A DNA stretch of 64,000 nt, taken from contig NC_015312.1 of assembly GCF_000196675.2 (NCBI RefSeq), positions 930,001 through 994,000 on the forward strand, read 5' to 3'. Every line of letters starts with the position of its first letter. Position 1 is the stretch's first letter. The DNA is from Pseudonocardia benzenivorans CB1190. Its GTDB lineage: Bacteria > Actinomycetota > Actinomycetes > Mycobacteriales > Pseudonocardiaceae. Position numbers and translations under genes: made by a program. The notes below the pieces were generated by a model. The model was not told the DNA's origin. It saw only the letters and a list, made by a program, of their open reading frames with translations, and made no database searches. Positions 8,034 through 17,227 of the stretch are shown in pieces.

Positions 8034-9044
8034 ATGATCGAGGTGCGAGGCCTCACCAAGCGCTACCGCGCCACGGTCGCCGTCGACGACCTGAGCTTCG
8101 ACGTGCGGCCCGGCGTCGTCACCGGGTTCCTGGGACCCAACGGCGCAGGCAAGTCGACGACGATGCGGATGGTCCTCGACCTCGATCGTCCCGACGCGGG
8201 CGAGGTCCGGATCGACGGCCGCCGCTACCGGGAGCTGAGCCGTCCGATGCGGACGGTCGGGGCGCTGCTCGACGCGAAGTGGGTGCACCCCAACCGCTCG
8301 GCCCGCCAGCACCTGCGCTGGATGGCGGCGGCGTCGGGCATCCCGGCCTCGCGCGCCGACGAGGTGCTCGAGACGGTCGGCCTGACGTCGGTCGCGGGCA
8401 AGCGCGCGGGCACCTTCTCGCTCGGCATGGCGCAGCGCCTCGGGATCGCGGGCGCCCTGCTCGGCGACCCGCCGGTGCTGATGTTCGACGAGCCGGTCAA
8501 CGGGCTCGACCCGGAGGGCATCCGCTGGATCCGCACGCTGATGCAGCGGCTCGCCGCGGAGGGGCGCACCGTGTTCGTGTCCAGCCACCTGCTCTCGGAG
8601 ATGGCGCTGACCGCGCAGGAGCTCGTCGTCATCGGCCGCGGGCGGCTGATCTCCCAGGGCCCGACCACCGCGTTCGTCGACGGTGCCGCGGGCTCGGCGG
8701 TCCTGGTCCGCAGCCCCGCGATCGCGCAGCTCGTGCCGATCGTCCAGGCCGCGGGCTTCGCCGTGGTCCCGGACCCGTCCGGCGGGGCCAGGGTGAGCGG
8801 CGCGACGACCGAGCAGGTCGGCGACCTCGCCGCCGCCCACGGACTGGCACTGCACGAGCTGACGCTGCTGCGCGGCTCGCTCGAGGAGGCGTTCATGCAG
8901 ATCACGGGTCGCGACGTCGAGTTCACGGCAGGCGGGCCCCCGTCGCGGTCGGCGGTCCCTGCGGTCGGGCAGGCCGGAGGGCCCCCGCCCGCGGTTCCCG
9001 ACGGTCTCGCGGCGCGCGACCGCCGGACGGAGGTGCAGTCGTGA
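8034..9044 (+). CDS. ABC transporter ATP-binding protein
   Basis: ATPase subunit (336 residues) of an ABC-2-type exporter. Walker A is GPNGAGKST (34-42), the signature is FSLGMAQRLGIA (a SLGMAQR variant of LSGGQ), and Walker B is PVLMFDEPVNGLDPEG, followed by the switch His in VSSHLL. The C-terminal ~45 residues are Pro/Gly-rich and non-conserved. ATG 8034 has AGGGGGAAGA just upstream. Its stop overlaps the start of the permease by four bases (GTGA), indicating translational coupling. The substrate is unknown; such pairs often give drug or bacteriocin resistance, or export lipids. Confidence 0.92.
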   Translation: MIEVRGLTKRYRATVAVDDLSFDVRPGVVTGFLGPNGAGKSTTMRMVLDLDRPDAGEVRIDGRRYRELSRPMRTVGALLDAKWVHPNRSARQHLRWMAAASGIPASRADEVLETVGLTSVAGKRAGTFSLGMAQRLGIAGALLGDPPVLMFDEPVNGLDPEGIRWIRTLMQRLAAEGRTVFVSSHLLSEMALTAQELVVIGRGRLISQGPTTAFVDGAAGSAVLVRSPAIAQLVPIVQAAGFAVVPDPSGGARVSGATTEQVGDLAAAHGLALHELTLLRGSLEEAFMQITGRDVEFTAGGPPSRSAVPAVGQAGGPPPAVPDGLAARDRRTEVQS

Positions 9045-9793
9045 GCGCCGTCACCGCCGAGCGCGTCAAGCTGATGTCCACCCGCTCGCCGTGGTGGACG
9101 AGCGCTGTCGCGGTCGTGATCGTCATCGGGTTGACCGCGATCGTCGTGGCCACCTGGAGCCCCGCCGACGGCCCCGTGCCGTTCGCCGTCGCAGGCTACT
9201 TCGCGACGTTCGGCATGGTCGTCGTGATGGTGATGGCGGCGGTCGCGGTCACCTCGGAGTACCGCTTCGGGACGATCCGCACCACGTTCCAGGCCGTCCC
9301 GCGCCGGACGCCGGCCCTGCTGGCGAAGGCCGCCGTCGTGGTGCCCGTGGCCGGCGTGGTCGGGCTCGTCGCCGGCTTCGGGGCCTGGGGGGCGGCGTGG
9401 CTGATCTCGCCGACCGCGATGTCGCTGTCGACGGGGGCCGAGTGGCGGATCGTCGCCGGCACCGGGCTGGTGTGGGCGATCGCCGCGGTGGTCGCGCTGG
9501 CCGTCGGCATCCTGGTCCGCCAGACCGCGGGCGCGGCCACGATCCTGCTGGTCTGGGCGCTGCTGCTCGAGAACCTCGTCGGCCTGATCCCGCGCGTCGG
9601 AGCGGACATCCAGGGCTGGCTGCCGTTCGTGAACGCGACGAACTTCCTCACCGGGGGCGGCGGTGAGGCCGGCGCCACGCCGTCCATGTCGGCCATGGCG
9701 TTCGGGCCGTGGGGCTCGCTGGCCTGGTTCGCGGGGATCGCCGTGGTGCTGATGGCGATCGCGCTCGTGGTCGCGAACCGGCGCGACGCCTGA
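9041..9793 (+). CDS. ABC-2 type membrane permease
   Basis: Membrane partner (250 residues) of the preceding ATPase. It shows six hydrophobic segments, near residues 16-37, 50-72 (MVVVMVMAAVAV), 96-122, 142-160, 164-185 and 225-245, with a conserved cytosolic SEYRFGTIRTT loop found in ABC-2 permeases. The GTG start at 9041 overlaps the ATPase stop codon. No other transporter genes are near. Confidence 0.88.
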   Translation: MSAVTAERVKLMSTRSPWWTSAVAVVIVIGLTAIVVATWSPADGPVPFAVAGYFATFGMVVVMVMAAVAVTSEYRFGTIRTTFQAVPRRTPALLAKAAVVVPVAGVVGLVAGFGAWGAAWLISPTAMSLSTGAEWRIVAGTGLVWAIAAVVALAVGILVRQTAGAATILLVWALLLENLVGLIPRVGADIQGWLPFVNATNFLTGGGGEAGATPSMSAMAFGPWGSLAWFAGIAVVLMAIALVVANRRDA

Positions 9794-9861
9794 CGCGCGC
9801 TCGCCCGACGGGCTCGTGAGCGGCACGCGGCGCCTGGGCGTCCCGCCCCGTGGTGGGCGCG

Positions 9862-9909
9862 TAGGCTCGGAAGACGAAGGCCCCACCCGGGCGACGACCC
9901 GGGGAGGGG
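9862..9909 (+). promoter_or_regulatory. Possible mfd promoter -10 and leader hairpin
   Basis: TAGGCT (9862-9867) fits the actinobacterial -10 consensus TANNNT, without a clear -35. About 14 bp downstream, CCCCACCCGGG (9881-9891) and CCCGGGGAGGGG (9898-9909) form an imperfect GC-rich hairpin that would lie in the 5' leader of mfd. It might be an attenuator, or a terminator for the ABC operon. Confidence 0.4.
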
Positions 9910-9948
9910 TCTGTCTCGCGTGCCCCGCTTCGCTAGGAGTCCCCCGTC

Positions 9949-12900
9949 GTGATCGCGGCCCCCCTCTCCGGCCTGCTCTCCGCCACCACCCCCGCGCTCG
10001 GCGACGTGCTCGACGCCGTCGCGGCGCTCGACCCCCGTACCGCGACGACCCCTGCGCTGAAGGTCGAGGGCCCGTCGGCGCTGCGCCCCTTCCTGGCGTC
10101 GGCGATCGTCGCGGCGGGCCCGACCGTGCTCGCCGTGACCGCGACCGACCGCGAGGCCGAGGACCTGGCCGCCGCCGCGTCCGACCTGATCGGCGGCGAG
10201 GCCGTCGCGGTCCTCCCGTCGTGGGAGACGCTGCCGCACGAGCGGCTCTCGCCGCGCCCCGACACCGTCGGGCGCCGGCTGACGATCTTCCGCGCGCTCG
10301 CGGGCGGCGACACCCCGATCCGGCTGGTCACCGCCGCCGCGCGCAGCCTGATCCAGCCCATCGCGCCCGGGCTGGGCACCCTCGACCCGGTCCGGCTGCG
10401 CGTCGGCACCGAGTACGAGTTCGAGCTGCTGCTGGAGCGGCTCGTCGAGCTGGCCTACACCCGCGTCGAGATGGTCACCGAGCGCGGCGAGTTCGCGGTT
10501 CGCGGCGGCATCGTCGACCTCTTCGTCCCGACGGCCGAGCATCCGGTGCGCATCGAGTTCTGGGGCGACGAGGTCAGCGAGCTGCGCTCGTTCGCGGTGG
10601 CCGACCAGCGCTCGGTCGACGTCGTCGAGGAGGTCGTCGCGCCGGCGTGCCGCGAGCTGCTGCTCACCGCGCCGGTCCGCGAGCGCGCCGCCGAGCTGGC
10701 CCGCGTCCACGAGAACACCCCGCAGCTGCGCGAGCTGCTCGAGAAGCTGGCGCAGGGCATCCCCGCGGAGGGCATGGAGTCGCTGATCCCGGCCCTGGTC
10801 GGGGACGAGATGCAGCTGCTCACCGACCTGCTGCCCGCGGGCTCGGTCGTCCTGGTGGCCGATCCCGAGCTGCTGCGCACCCGCGCCCGCGACCTCGTGC
10901 GCACGGGCCAGGAGTTCCTGGAGGCGTCGTGGCTCGCGGCGTCGCTGGGCACCGACGACGTCGCCGCGGGCGCCGCCGCCCCGATCGACCTGGGGGCCTC
11001 GGCCTACCGTGACCTCGGCGAGGTCCTCGCGCACGCGACGACGACGGGGCGGCCCGTCGTCACGCTCTCGCCGCTGCTCTCCGGGGCCGACGACGTGCTG
11101 GTCCCCCAGGTGCACGAGATCGAGTCCTACCGCGGCGACACCGACCGCGCGCTCGTCGACCTGCGCGCACACACCGCCACCGGCGGCGCCGCGGTCTTCG
11201 TCGTGGCCGGTCAGGGCACGGCGCAACGCTCGCTGGAGCAGCTGCGCGACGCCGAGGTCCCCGCGGTGCTCGTCGAGGACCTCGCCGAGGCCCCGGACAA
11301 GGGCCTGGTCACGGTGACCTGCGGCCGCGTCGCCGACGGGTTCACCGCCGCCGGCATCGGGCTCGTCGTGCTCAGCGAGGCCGACGTCACCGGCAGCCGG
11401 GCCGGGCTGGAGGCCACCGCCCGCAAGATGCCGGCCCGCCGGCGCAACGCGGTCGACCTCGCCGTGCTGCAGCCCGGCGACTTCGTCGTGCACAGCCAGC
11501 ACGGCATCGGGAAGTTCGTCGAGATGCGCGAGCGGACGGTGCAGGGCGCGACGCGCGAGTACCTGGTGCTGGAGTACGCGTCGTCCAAGCGCGGCCAGCC
11601 CGCCGACCGCCTGTTCGTCCCGACGGACGCGCTCGACGAGATCAGCCGCTACGTCGGCGGCGAGCAGCCGACGCTCAACAAGCTCGGCGGGGCCGACTGG
11701 TCGAAGACGAAGAGCAGGGCGCGCAAGGCCGTCCGCGACATCGCCGCGGGCCTGGTGCAGCTCTACGCCGCCCGGCAGGCCTCGCCCGGGCACGCGTTCG
11801 CGAGCGACAGCCCCTGGCAGCGCGAGCTCGAGGACGCCTTCCCGTTCACCGAGACCCCCGACCAGCTCGCCGCCATCGACGAGGTCAAGGCCGACATGGA
11901 GCGGCCCGTCCCGATGGACCGGGTCATCTCCGGTGACGTCGGCTTCGGCAAGACCGAGATCGCGGTGCGTGCGGCGTTCAAGGCGGTCCAGGACGGCAAG
12001 CAGGTCGCCGTCCTCGTCCCGACGACGCTGCTCGCCACCCAGCACCTCGCGACGTTCTCCGACCGCATGCGTGCCTTCCCCGTCACGGTGAAGGGCCTGT
12101 CGCGGTTCACCGACGCCGCCGAGGCCAGGGCGACGATCGAGGGGCTCGCCGACGGCACGGTCGACGTCGTCGTCGGCACCCACCGGCTGCTGCAGACCGG
12201 GGTCCGCTGGAAGGACCTCGGCCTGGTGATCGTCGACGAGGAGCAGCGCTTCGGCGTCGAGCACAAGGAGCACATCACCGCGCTGCGCGCCCACGTCGAC
12301 GTGCTGACGCTGTCGGCGACGCCGATCCCGCGCACCCTGGAGATGAGCCTGGCCGGCATCCGCGAGATGTCGACGATCACCACCCCGCCCGAGGCACGCC
12401 ACCCCACGCTGACCTACGTCGGGGCCTACGACCCCAAGCAGGTCGGCGCCGCCATCCGCCGCGAGCTGCTGCGCGACGGGCAGGTCTTCTACGTCCACAA
12501 CCGGGTGTCGACCATCGACCGCGCCGCCCGGACGGTCCAGGAGCTGGTGCCCGAGGCGCGGATCGCCGTCGCGCACGGCCAGATGAACGAGGACGTCCTC
12601 GAACGCACGGTCAACGGCTTCTGGCACCGCGAGTTCGACGTGCTCGTCTGCACGACGATCGTCGAGAACGGGCTGGACATCTCCAACGCGAACACGCTGA
12701 TCGTCGAGCGCTCGGACACGCTGGGCCTGTCGCAGCTGCACCAGCTGCGAGGCCGCGTCGGCCGCGGTCGCGAGCGCGGGTACGCCTACTTCCTGTACCC
12801 GCCGGACACCCCGCTCACCGAGACCGCCCACGACCGGCTCGCGACGATCGCGCAGCACTCCGGTCTCGGCTCGGGCGCGGCCGTCGCGATGAAGGACCTG

Positions 12901-13533
12901 GAGATCCGCGGTGCCGGCAACATCCTGGGCGCCGAGCAGTCCGGGCACATCGCGGGCGTCGGCTTCGACCTCTACATCCGGCTGGTCGGCGAGGCGGTCG
13001 CCACCTTCCGCAAGCAGGCCGGGTCGCAGGGCGCCGACGAGCCCGAGCCGCTGGCCGAGGTGCGCATCGACCTGCCGATCGACGCGCACGTCCCGCACGA
13101 CTACGTGACGGGGGAGCGGCTGCGCCTGGAGGTGTACCGCAAGATCGCGGAGGCGCCCGACCAGCAGGCCCTCGACGCGCTCGTCGACGAGCTCACCGAC
13201 CGCTACGGCGAGCCGCCCGAGCCGGTGCGCAACCTGCTGGCCGTCGCCGCGTTCCGGCAGGCCTGCCGGGCGCGCGGCGTCGGCGAGGTCACCGTGGCCG
13301 GCAACGTGGTGCGCGTGGGTCCGGTCGACCTGGCGGACTCCGCGCAGCTGCGGCTCAAGCGGCTCTACCCGAAGGCCGTCTACAAGCCCGCGGCCCGGCT
13401 GGTGACGGTGCCGCGCCCGGCGGCGGGCAACCGGATCGGCGGGGCCCCGCTGCGCGACGTCGAGCTGCTGGACTGGGCGGCGCGGCTGCTGGACGACCTG
13501 ACGGGCACCCCGGCGGCCGTCCCGGCGGGCTGA
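9949..13533 (+). CDS. mfd: Mfd, transcription-repair coupling factor
   Basis: DNA translocase of 1194 residues that removes RNA polymerase stalled at lesions and recruits UvrA. Domains in order: UvrB-homology region (about 35-330), RNA polymerase-interacting CarD-like domain (about 505-590, [17 protein letters not shown]), RecG-like helicase with Walker [10 protein letters not shown] (662-670) and DEEQ box (763-766), motif [13 protein letters not shown], and the C-terminal TRCF domain. The start is GTG 9949 with TAGGAG upstream. The length is normal. mfd followed by a lipoprotein and mazG and then eno is a conserved actinobacterial order. Confidence 0.97.
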   Translation: MIAAPLSGLLSATTPALGDVLDAVAALDPRTATTPALKVEGPSALRPFLASAIVAAGPTVLAVTATDREAEDLAAAASDLIGGEAVAVLPSWETLPHERLSPRPDTVGRRLTIFRALAGGDTPIRLVTAAARSLIQPIAPGLGTLDPVRLRVGTEYEFELLLERLVELAYTRVEMVTERGEFAVRGGIVDLFVPTAEHPVRIEFWGDEVSELRSFAVADQRSVDVVEEVVAPACRELLLTAPVRERAAELARVHENTPQLRELLEKLAQGIPAEGMESLIPALVGDEMQLLTDLLPAGSVVLVADPELLRTRARDLVRTGQEFLEASWLAASLGTDDVAAGAAAPIDLGASAYRDLGEVLAHATTTGRPVVTLSPLLSGADDVLVPQVHEIESYRGDTDRALVDLRAHTATGGAAVFVVAGQGTAQRSLEQLRDAEVPAVLVEDLAEAPDKGLVTVTCGRVADGFTAAGIGLVVLSEADVTGSRAGLEATARKMPARRRNAVDLAVLQPGDFVVHSQHGIGKFVEMRERTVQGATREYLVLEYASSKRGQPADRLFVPTDALDEISRYVGGEQPTLNKLGGADWSKTKSRARKAVRDIAAGLVQLYAARQASPGHAFASDSPWQRELEDAFPFTETPDQLAAIDEVKADMERPVPMDRVISGDVGFGKTEIAVRAAFKAVQDGKQVAVLVPTTLLATQHLATFSDRMRAFPVTVKGLSRFTDAAEARATIEGLADGTVDVVVGTHRLLQTGVRWKDLGLVIVDEEQRFGVEHKEHITALRAHVDVLTLSATPIPRTLEMSLAGIREMSTITTPPEARHPTLTYVGAYDPKQVGAAIRRELLRDGQVFYVHNRVSTIDRAARTVQELVPEARIAVAHGQMNEDVLERTVNGFWHREFDVLVCTTIVENGLDISNANTLIVERSDTLGLSQLHQLRGRVGRGRERGYAYFLYPPDTPLTETAHDRLATIAQHSGLGSGAAVAMKDLEIRGAGNILGAEQSGHIAGVGFDLYIRLVGEAVATFRKQAGSQGADEPEPLAEVRIDLPIDAHVPHDYVTGERLRLEVYRKIAEAPDQQALDALVDELTDRYGEPPEPVRNLLAVAAFRQACRARGVGEVTVAGNVVRVGPVDLADSAQLRLKRLYPKAVYKPAARLVTVPRPAAGNRIGGAPLRDVELLDWAARLLDDLTGTPAAVPAG

Positions 13534-13557
13534 CCTGGCGGCGTCGCGGGTGGCGTC

Positions 13558-13620
13558 GGGCGTGGGCGTCGCGGGTGGGCGTCGCGGGTGGGCGTCCCGG
13601 GTGGGCGTCCCGGGTGGGCA
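13558..13620. repeat. 13-bp tandem repeat after mfd
   Basis: About 4.8 head-to-tail copies of a 13-bp unit (GCGGGTGGGCGTC and variants CCGGGTGGGCGTC) occupy the short gap between mfd and the next gene: copies at 13558, 13571, 13584, 13597 and a partial one at 13610. The gap has no other feature. Copy number is likely variable between strains. Confidence 0.8.
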
Positions 13621-13664
13621 GAGCCCTCGGCGGGGCGCCGAACGGCACGTGAGAGGGTGGGGCC

Positions 13665-14612
13665 GTGCGCAGCAGGGTGATCCGGGCAATCGCCGTCACG
13701 TCGATCCTCGGCGCCGTCGTCGCCGGGTGCGGCAGCGGGCCCAGCCAGGTCGGCTCCGCGGTCATCGTCGGCGACTCGGCGGCCCGGCTCGCCGACGTCG
13801 ACTCGACGCTGGACACGTTGCTGGCCAACCCGAAGTTCTCCGCCCAGCTCACCAAGGCCGGCGTCACGCCGGACATGGTGACGCGCGAGATCGTCGGCCG
13901 TGCGGTCATCCACGACCTGATCCGCGCCGAGGCGGCCGCCACCGGACTCTCGGTCAGCGACGCCGAGATCGACCAGACGATCGCCGCCGACGACCGCACG
14001 ACCGACGACAACCAGCCGGCCGCGCAGCCGCTCGAGTCGCCGATCGCGATGTACGGCGACCCGGCCGCGCGCCGTGAGGCCGTCCGCGACGACCTGTTGC
14101 TGGTCAAGCTCGGGCAGCGCGAGATCGACTCGCTCGACGTCGCGGTCCAGGTCGGGCAGACCGGCTCCGCCGCCGACGCGCAGGCCAAGGCGCAGCTGGC
14201 GCTGGCCGGTGGCGCGGCGGCCGACCAGTTCTTCGGCGGTCCCGCGCAGGCCGTCTCGGCCTCGCAGATCGTCCCCGGGTTCGCGCAGGCCCCGCCGTAC
14301 GCGTGGTCGCTGCTGGGCACCCCGGCCGGCGGCGTGATCGTCGTCAACCCGCAGCAGGGCAGCAACACGTGGACGATCGCGAAGGTGCAGTCGCGCACGA
14401 CGACGCCCCCCGGCCGGGCGCCGGCGCCGTCGGATTCCTCGCAGCTCGACCCCAGCCTGCTCCTGACGTTCGGCCAGCACCTGCTGCAGCCGCGCGCGAT
14501 GGCCACCGACATCCGGGTCAACCCGCGCTTCGGGGTGTGGGACCCGCTGTCCATGGCGGTCGTCGCCGAGGGGCAGGCCGCCGGCACCCTGTACCCGCCC
14601 GCCGCACCCTGA
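13665..14612 (+). CDS. SurA N-terminal-domain lipoprotein
   Basis: Predicted lipoprotein of 315 residues, anchored on the outer face of the membrane. The signal peptide ends in the lipobox VVAGC-G (Cys22). It is followed by a chaperone-like region typical of SurA/PrsA N-termini (AARLADVDSTLDTLLANPKF, REIVGRAVIHDLIRAEAA). No parvulin isomerase domain is evident, so a holdase or structural role is more likely than prolyl isomerisation. The start is GTG 13665. Actinobacteria commonly have such a gene between mfd and mazG. Confidence 0.8.
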   Translation: MRSRVIRAIAVTSILGAVVAGCGSGPSQVGSAVIVGDSAARLADVDSTLDTLLANPKFSAQLTKAGVTPDMVTREIVGRAVIHDLIRAEAAATGLSVSDAEIDQTIAADDRTTDDNQPAAQPLESPIAMYGDPAARREAVRDDLLLVKLGQREIDSLDVAVQVGQTGSAADAQAKAQLALAGGAAADQFFGGPAQAVSASQIVPGFAQAPPYAWSLLGTPAGGVIVVNPQQGSNTWTIAKVQSRTTTPPGRAPAPSDSSQLDPSLLLTFGQHLLQPRAMATDIRVNPRFGVWDPLSMAVVAEGQAAGTLYPPAAP

Positions 14613-14619
14613 GGCCGGC

Positions 14620-15636
14620 GTGGCCACCGTCGTCCTGCTCTCCGCACGGCTCGGCGCGGTCCTGCCGGCCGCGGCCGTCCCGGCCCTGCGTTCGGCCACG
14701 GCCGTGCTCGCCACCGCCGAGCTCGCCGACCCGGCCGCCTGGGGCGCCGGCCCGCTCGTCGGTGACCCGCCCGCGGGCGCCGTCGTCCTCACGACCGACG
14801 CCGCGCACCCCGTCGTCGCGGCGGCCGAGGCCGTGATCGCGACGCCCGAGCCCGCGGGCGCCGCCCTGCTCGACGCGGTGGCCGTGATGGACCGGCTGCG
14901 GTCGCCGGGCGGCTGCCCGTGGGACGCCGAGCAGACGCACGCCTCGCTGCTGCAGTACCTCGTCGAGGAGGCCTACGAGCTGTACGAGGCCGTCGAGGAC
15001 GGCGACCGCCCGGCGATGCGCGAGGAGCTGGGCGACGTCCTGCTGCAGGTGCTCTTCCACGCCCGGGTCGCCGCCGAGGACGCGACGGACCCGTTCGACG
15101 TCGACGCCGTCGCGGGGGACCTCGTGGCCAAGCTGGTCGGCCGGCATCCGCACGTGTTCGCCGGCAGCGAGACCGTCGACACCGCGGAGCGCCAGCAGCA
15201 CCGGTGGGAGGAGCTCAAGCGGGCGGAGAAGCAGCGCGAGTCCAGCGTCGACGGGGTGCCGCTCGGGCAGCCCGCCGTCGCGCTCGCGGCCAAGCTCACC
15301 AGCCGTACCGCCCGTGCCGGGTTCCCGGCCGACCTGCTGCCCGCCGGCCCGGGCGTGGGGGAGGAGCTGTTCGCGCTCGCGGCGCGGGCCAAGCTCGCCG
15401 GGGTCGACCCCGAGGCCGAGCTGCGTGCGGCCGCGCGCCGCTTCGCCGAGCACGTGCGGCGGGCACAGCGGGCGGCCGCCGCGTCGGGCGCGGACGCGCA
15501 CGCGCTCGACGGCGACGCCTGGCGCGCCGCGTGGGACGCCGTGGAGGCGGACGGGGACGGGGCCGGGCGGGCTCAGCCTGAATCCACCGGGCTTGGTGTG
15601 GGTTCGGCGTGGTGCGTAGGTAGAGAGTGCTCCTGA
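14620..15636 (+). CDS. mazG: MazG nucleoside triphosphate pyrophosphohydrolase with IS-altered C-terminus
   Basis: Hydrolyses (d)NTPs to monophosphates and so clears aberrant nucleotides. The catalytic helices are seen as LVEEAYELYEAVEDG and REELGDVLLQVLFHAR, preceded by LRSPGGCPWDAEQTH, and a second degenerate MazG half follows. The start is GTG 14620, seven bp after the lipoprotein gene. The IS1380 element enters after codon 319 (..GRAQ); the present frame continues 19 residues into the element (PESTGLGVGSAWCVGRECS). Joining the sequence across the target site instead gives ..GRAQASSALPQ and a stop at 17255, i.e. 326 residues, overlapping the end of convergent efeB. The catalytic part is intact, so the protein is probably still active. 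Confidence 0.93.
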   Translation: MATVVLLSARLGAVLPAAAVPALRSATAVLATAELADPAAWGAGPLVGDPPAGAVVLTTDAAHPVVAAAEAVIATPEPAGAALLDAVAVMDRLRSPGGCPWDAEQTHASLLQYLVEEAYELYEAVEDGDRPAMREELGDVLLQVLFHARVAAEDATDPFDVDAVAGDLVAKLVGRHPHVFAGSETVDTAERQQHRWEELKRAEKQRESSVDGVPLGQPAVALAAKLTSRTARAGFPADLLPAGPGVGEELFALAARAKLAGVDPEAELRAAARRFAEHVRRAQRAAAASGADAHALDGDAWRAAWDAVEADGDGAGRAQPESTGLGVGSAWCVGRECS

Positions 15637-17226
15637 GCTGGACGATTGCGGTTCTCACGCCAGCAGTCGGTCTGGAGCAAAGGAGCACCCTCTTGGTGTC
15701 AGCATCGCACGTACTCGACCGCCTGTCGGTGACCGCGGACGACGCGTCGCTGATCGCGGGGGCCGGGCTGGTGTTGCCGGCGACGCTGGGACGCCGGCTG
15801 GGTCTGCCCGAGCTGCTGGACACGCAGGTCACTGCGGGTCCGCATGCCGCGCAGAAGTGTCTGACGGTGATCCATTCCGCGCTGGCGGGTGGGGACTGCA
15901 TCGACGATGTCGACGCGCTGCGGGCCGGCGCGACCGCGGCGGTGCTCGGGCATCGAGTGGCGGCACCGTCGACCGTGGGGACGTTTCTGCGGTCGATGAG
16001 TTGGGGCCATGCCCGCCAGCTCGACGCGGTCGCCCGCCGGCTGGTCGTGCGCGCCGCTGCCGCGGGGGCGTTGGCCGGTGGGACGGCGCCGGTGGTGGTC
16101 GATATCGACGCCACCCTGGTCGAGACCTACGGGCTGGCCAAAGCGGGCGCGCGGCAGGTGATGCGCACCGGCCGCCGTGGCTATCACCCGCTGGTGGCCG
16201 TGCTCGCCGGTACCGGAGACGTGCTGCACGCGCGGCTGCGGCGCGGGCGGTCCAACGACGCCACCGGGGCGCCGTCGTTCGTGGCCGAGACCCTGGCCCG
16301 CCTGGAGCAGGCCCGGGCCGCCGCGGACCGGTCCGGGCCGGTGGTGTTGCGCGCGGATTCGGGGTTCTACCTGGCCGAGGTCCTTGCGGCGTGTCGCCGT
16401 CGCGGGGTCGGGTTCTCCATCGGTGCCCGCCTGCTCGGCCGGATGCGCGCGGCGATCACCGCAGTTCCCGAGCACCGGTGGACCCCGCTGCCCTACTTCG
16501 AACCCGGCGCCGCGGTCGCCGAACTGGACTGGGTCGTGTTCGACCAGCACCGGACCACCCCCGCCTCGAACTGGCGGGGCAACGGGCTGCGGGTGCGGCT
16601 GATCGTGCGCCGCACCCCGACCCCGCCCGGCATCCGCGAACGCCGGGCCGGCCGGACCGGCCGGGTCGATCCCGCCCAGCAGGAGTTGTTCCCGACCTTC
16701 GAATATCACCCGTTCATCACCGACCAGCCCGGCGACCTCGTGGAGCTCGACGCCTTCCACCGCGGCCACGCCGAGGTGGAGCTGGCCATCCGTGATCTGA
16801 AGTACGGGTTCGGGCTCAACCACCTGCCCTCGGGCCGGTTCGGGGCGAACCAGGCCTGGCTGGTCTTGCAGACCATCGCGCACAACCTGGCCCGCTGGAC
16901 CGCCCGGCTCGGCGGGATCGCCGCGACAGCCCGGCAGACGGTCAAAACGCTGCGTCGCCGCTACCTGGCCGTCCCGGCCCGGCTGATCCGCCACGCCCGC
17001 GGTCAGCGGCTCCGCCTGCCCACCGGCTGGCCCTGGGCCACCGGCCTGCTCACCGCGCTGACCCGCCTACGGGCCCTACCCGAGCCCGCGGGCTGACCCA
17101 CGCTGCCCGCTACCCGCCCGCGACCAGGACCTCGGAGCCCGCACCGGGACCTCTCACGCCCTGCGCCTATCACCACGAGCCAACCCACCCCAAAGATCAA
17201 CAAGTGCGGACGACGGTGGATTCAGG
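15577..17226 (+). mobile_element. IS1380-family insertion sequence, complete, 1650 bp
   Basis: Terminal inverted repeats CCTGAATCCACCG at 15577-15589 and its complement CGGTGGATTCAGG at 17214-17226. The host bases CTCAG are duplicated on both sides (15572-15576 and 17227-17231). IS1380 elements such as ISEcp1 have ends starting CCT and make 5-bp duplications, which fits. One intact transposase gene lies inside. A partial hairpin (AGAGTGCTCC near 15624 with GGAGCACCCTCT near 15682) sits between the left end and the gene. The perfect repeats and duplication indicate a recent insertion. Confidence 0.93.
15696..17096 (+). CDS. IS1380-family transposase
   Basis: DDE-type transposase of about 466 residues that moves the surrounding element. 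Recognisable features are the first acidic residues in APVVVDIDATLVETYG, the second in VVLRADSGFYLAEVL, and the third-region helix AEVELAIRDLKYGFGL, followed by the hydrophobic LVLQTIAHNLARW segment characteristic of the family. I prefer GTG 15696 because AGGAG (15681-15685) lies ten bases upstream; GTG 15627 in the same frame would add 23 residues. No disruption is seen, so it may be active. Confidence 0.92.
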   Translation: MSASHVLDRLSVTADDASLIAGAGLVLPATLGRRLGLPELLDTQVTAGPHAAQKCLTVIHSALAGGDCIDDVDALRAGATAAVLGHRVAAPSTVGTFLRSMSWGHARQLDAVARRLVVRAAAAGALAGGTAPVVVDIDATLVETYGLAKAGARQVMRTGRRGYHPLVAVLAGTGDVLHARLRRGRSNDATGAPSFVAETLARLEQARAAADRSGPVVLRADSGFYLAEVLAACRRRGVGFSIGARLLGRMRAAITAVPEHRWTPLPYFEPGAAVAELDWVVFDQHRTTPASNWRGNGLRVRLIVRRTPTPPGIRERRAGRTGRVDPAQQELFPTFEYHPFITDQPGDLVELDAFHRGHAEVELAIRDLKYGFGLNHLPSGRFGANQAWLVLQTIAHNLARWTARLGGIAATARQTVKTLRRRYLAVPARLIRHARGQRLRLPTGWPWATGLLTALTRLRALPEPAG

Positions 17227-17227
17227 C

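Noticed and set aside
3707..8059. 1450-codon open frame on the minus strand
   Set aside because: It runs antisense through the PIG-L, DUF2277 and Tricorn genes and shows no family motif; GC-rich DNA gives long antisense frames.
9196..13689. 1497-codon open frame antisense to mfd
   Set aside because: Entirely opposite to a gene with complete Mfd motifs; His/Gln/Arg-rich nonsense composition.
15627..15695. Upstream GTG start of the IS1380 transposase
   Set aside because: It lacks a ribosome binding site, whereas the GTG at 15696 has AGGAG at suitable distance; the 23 extra residues look non-conserved.
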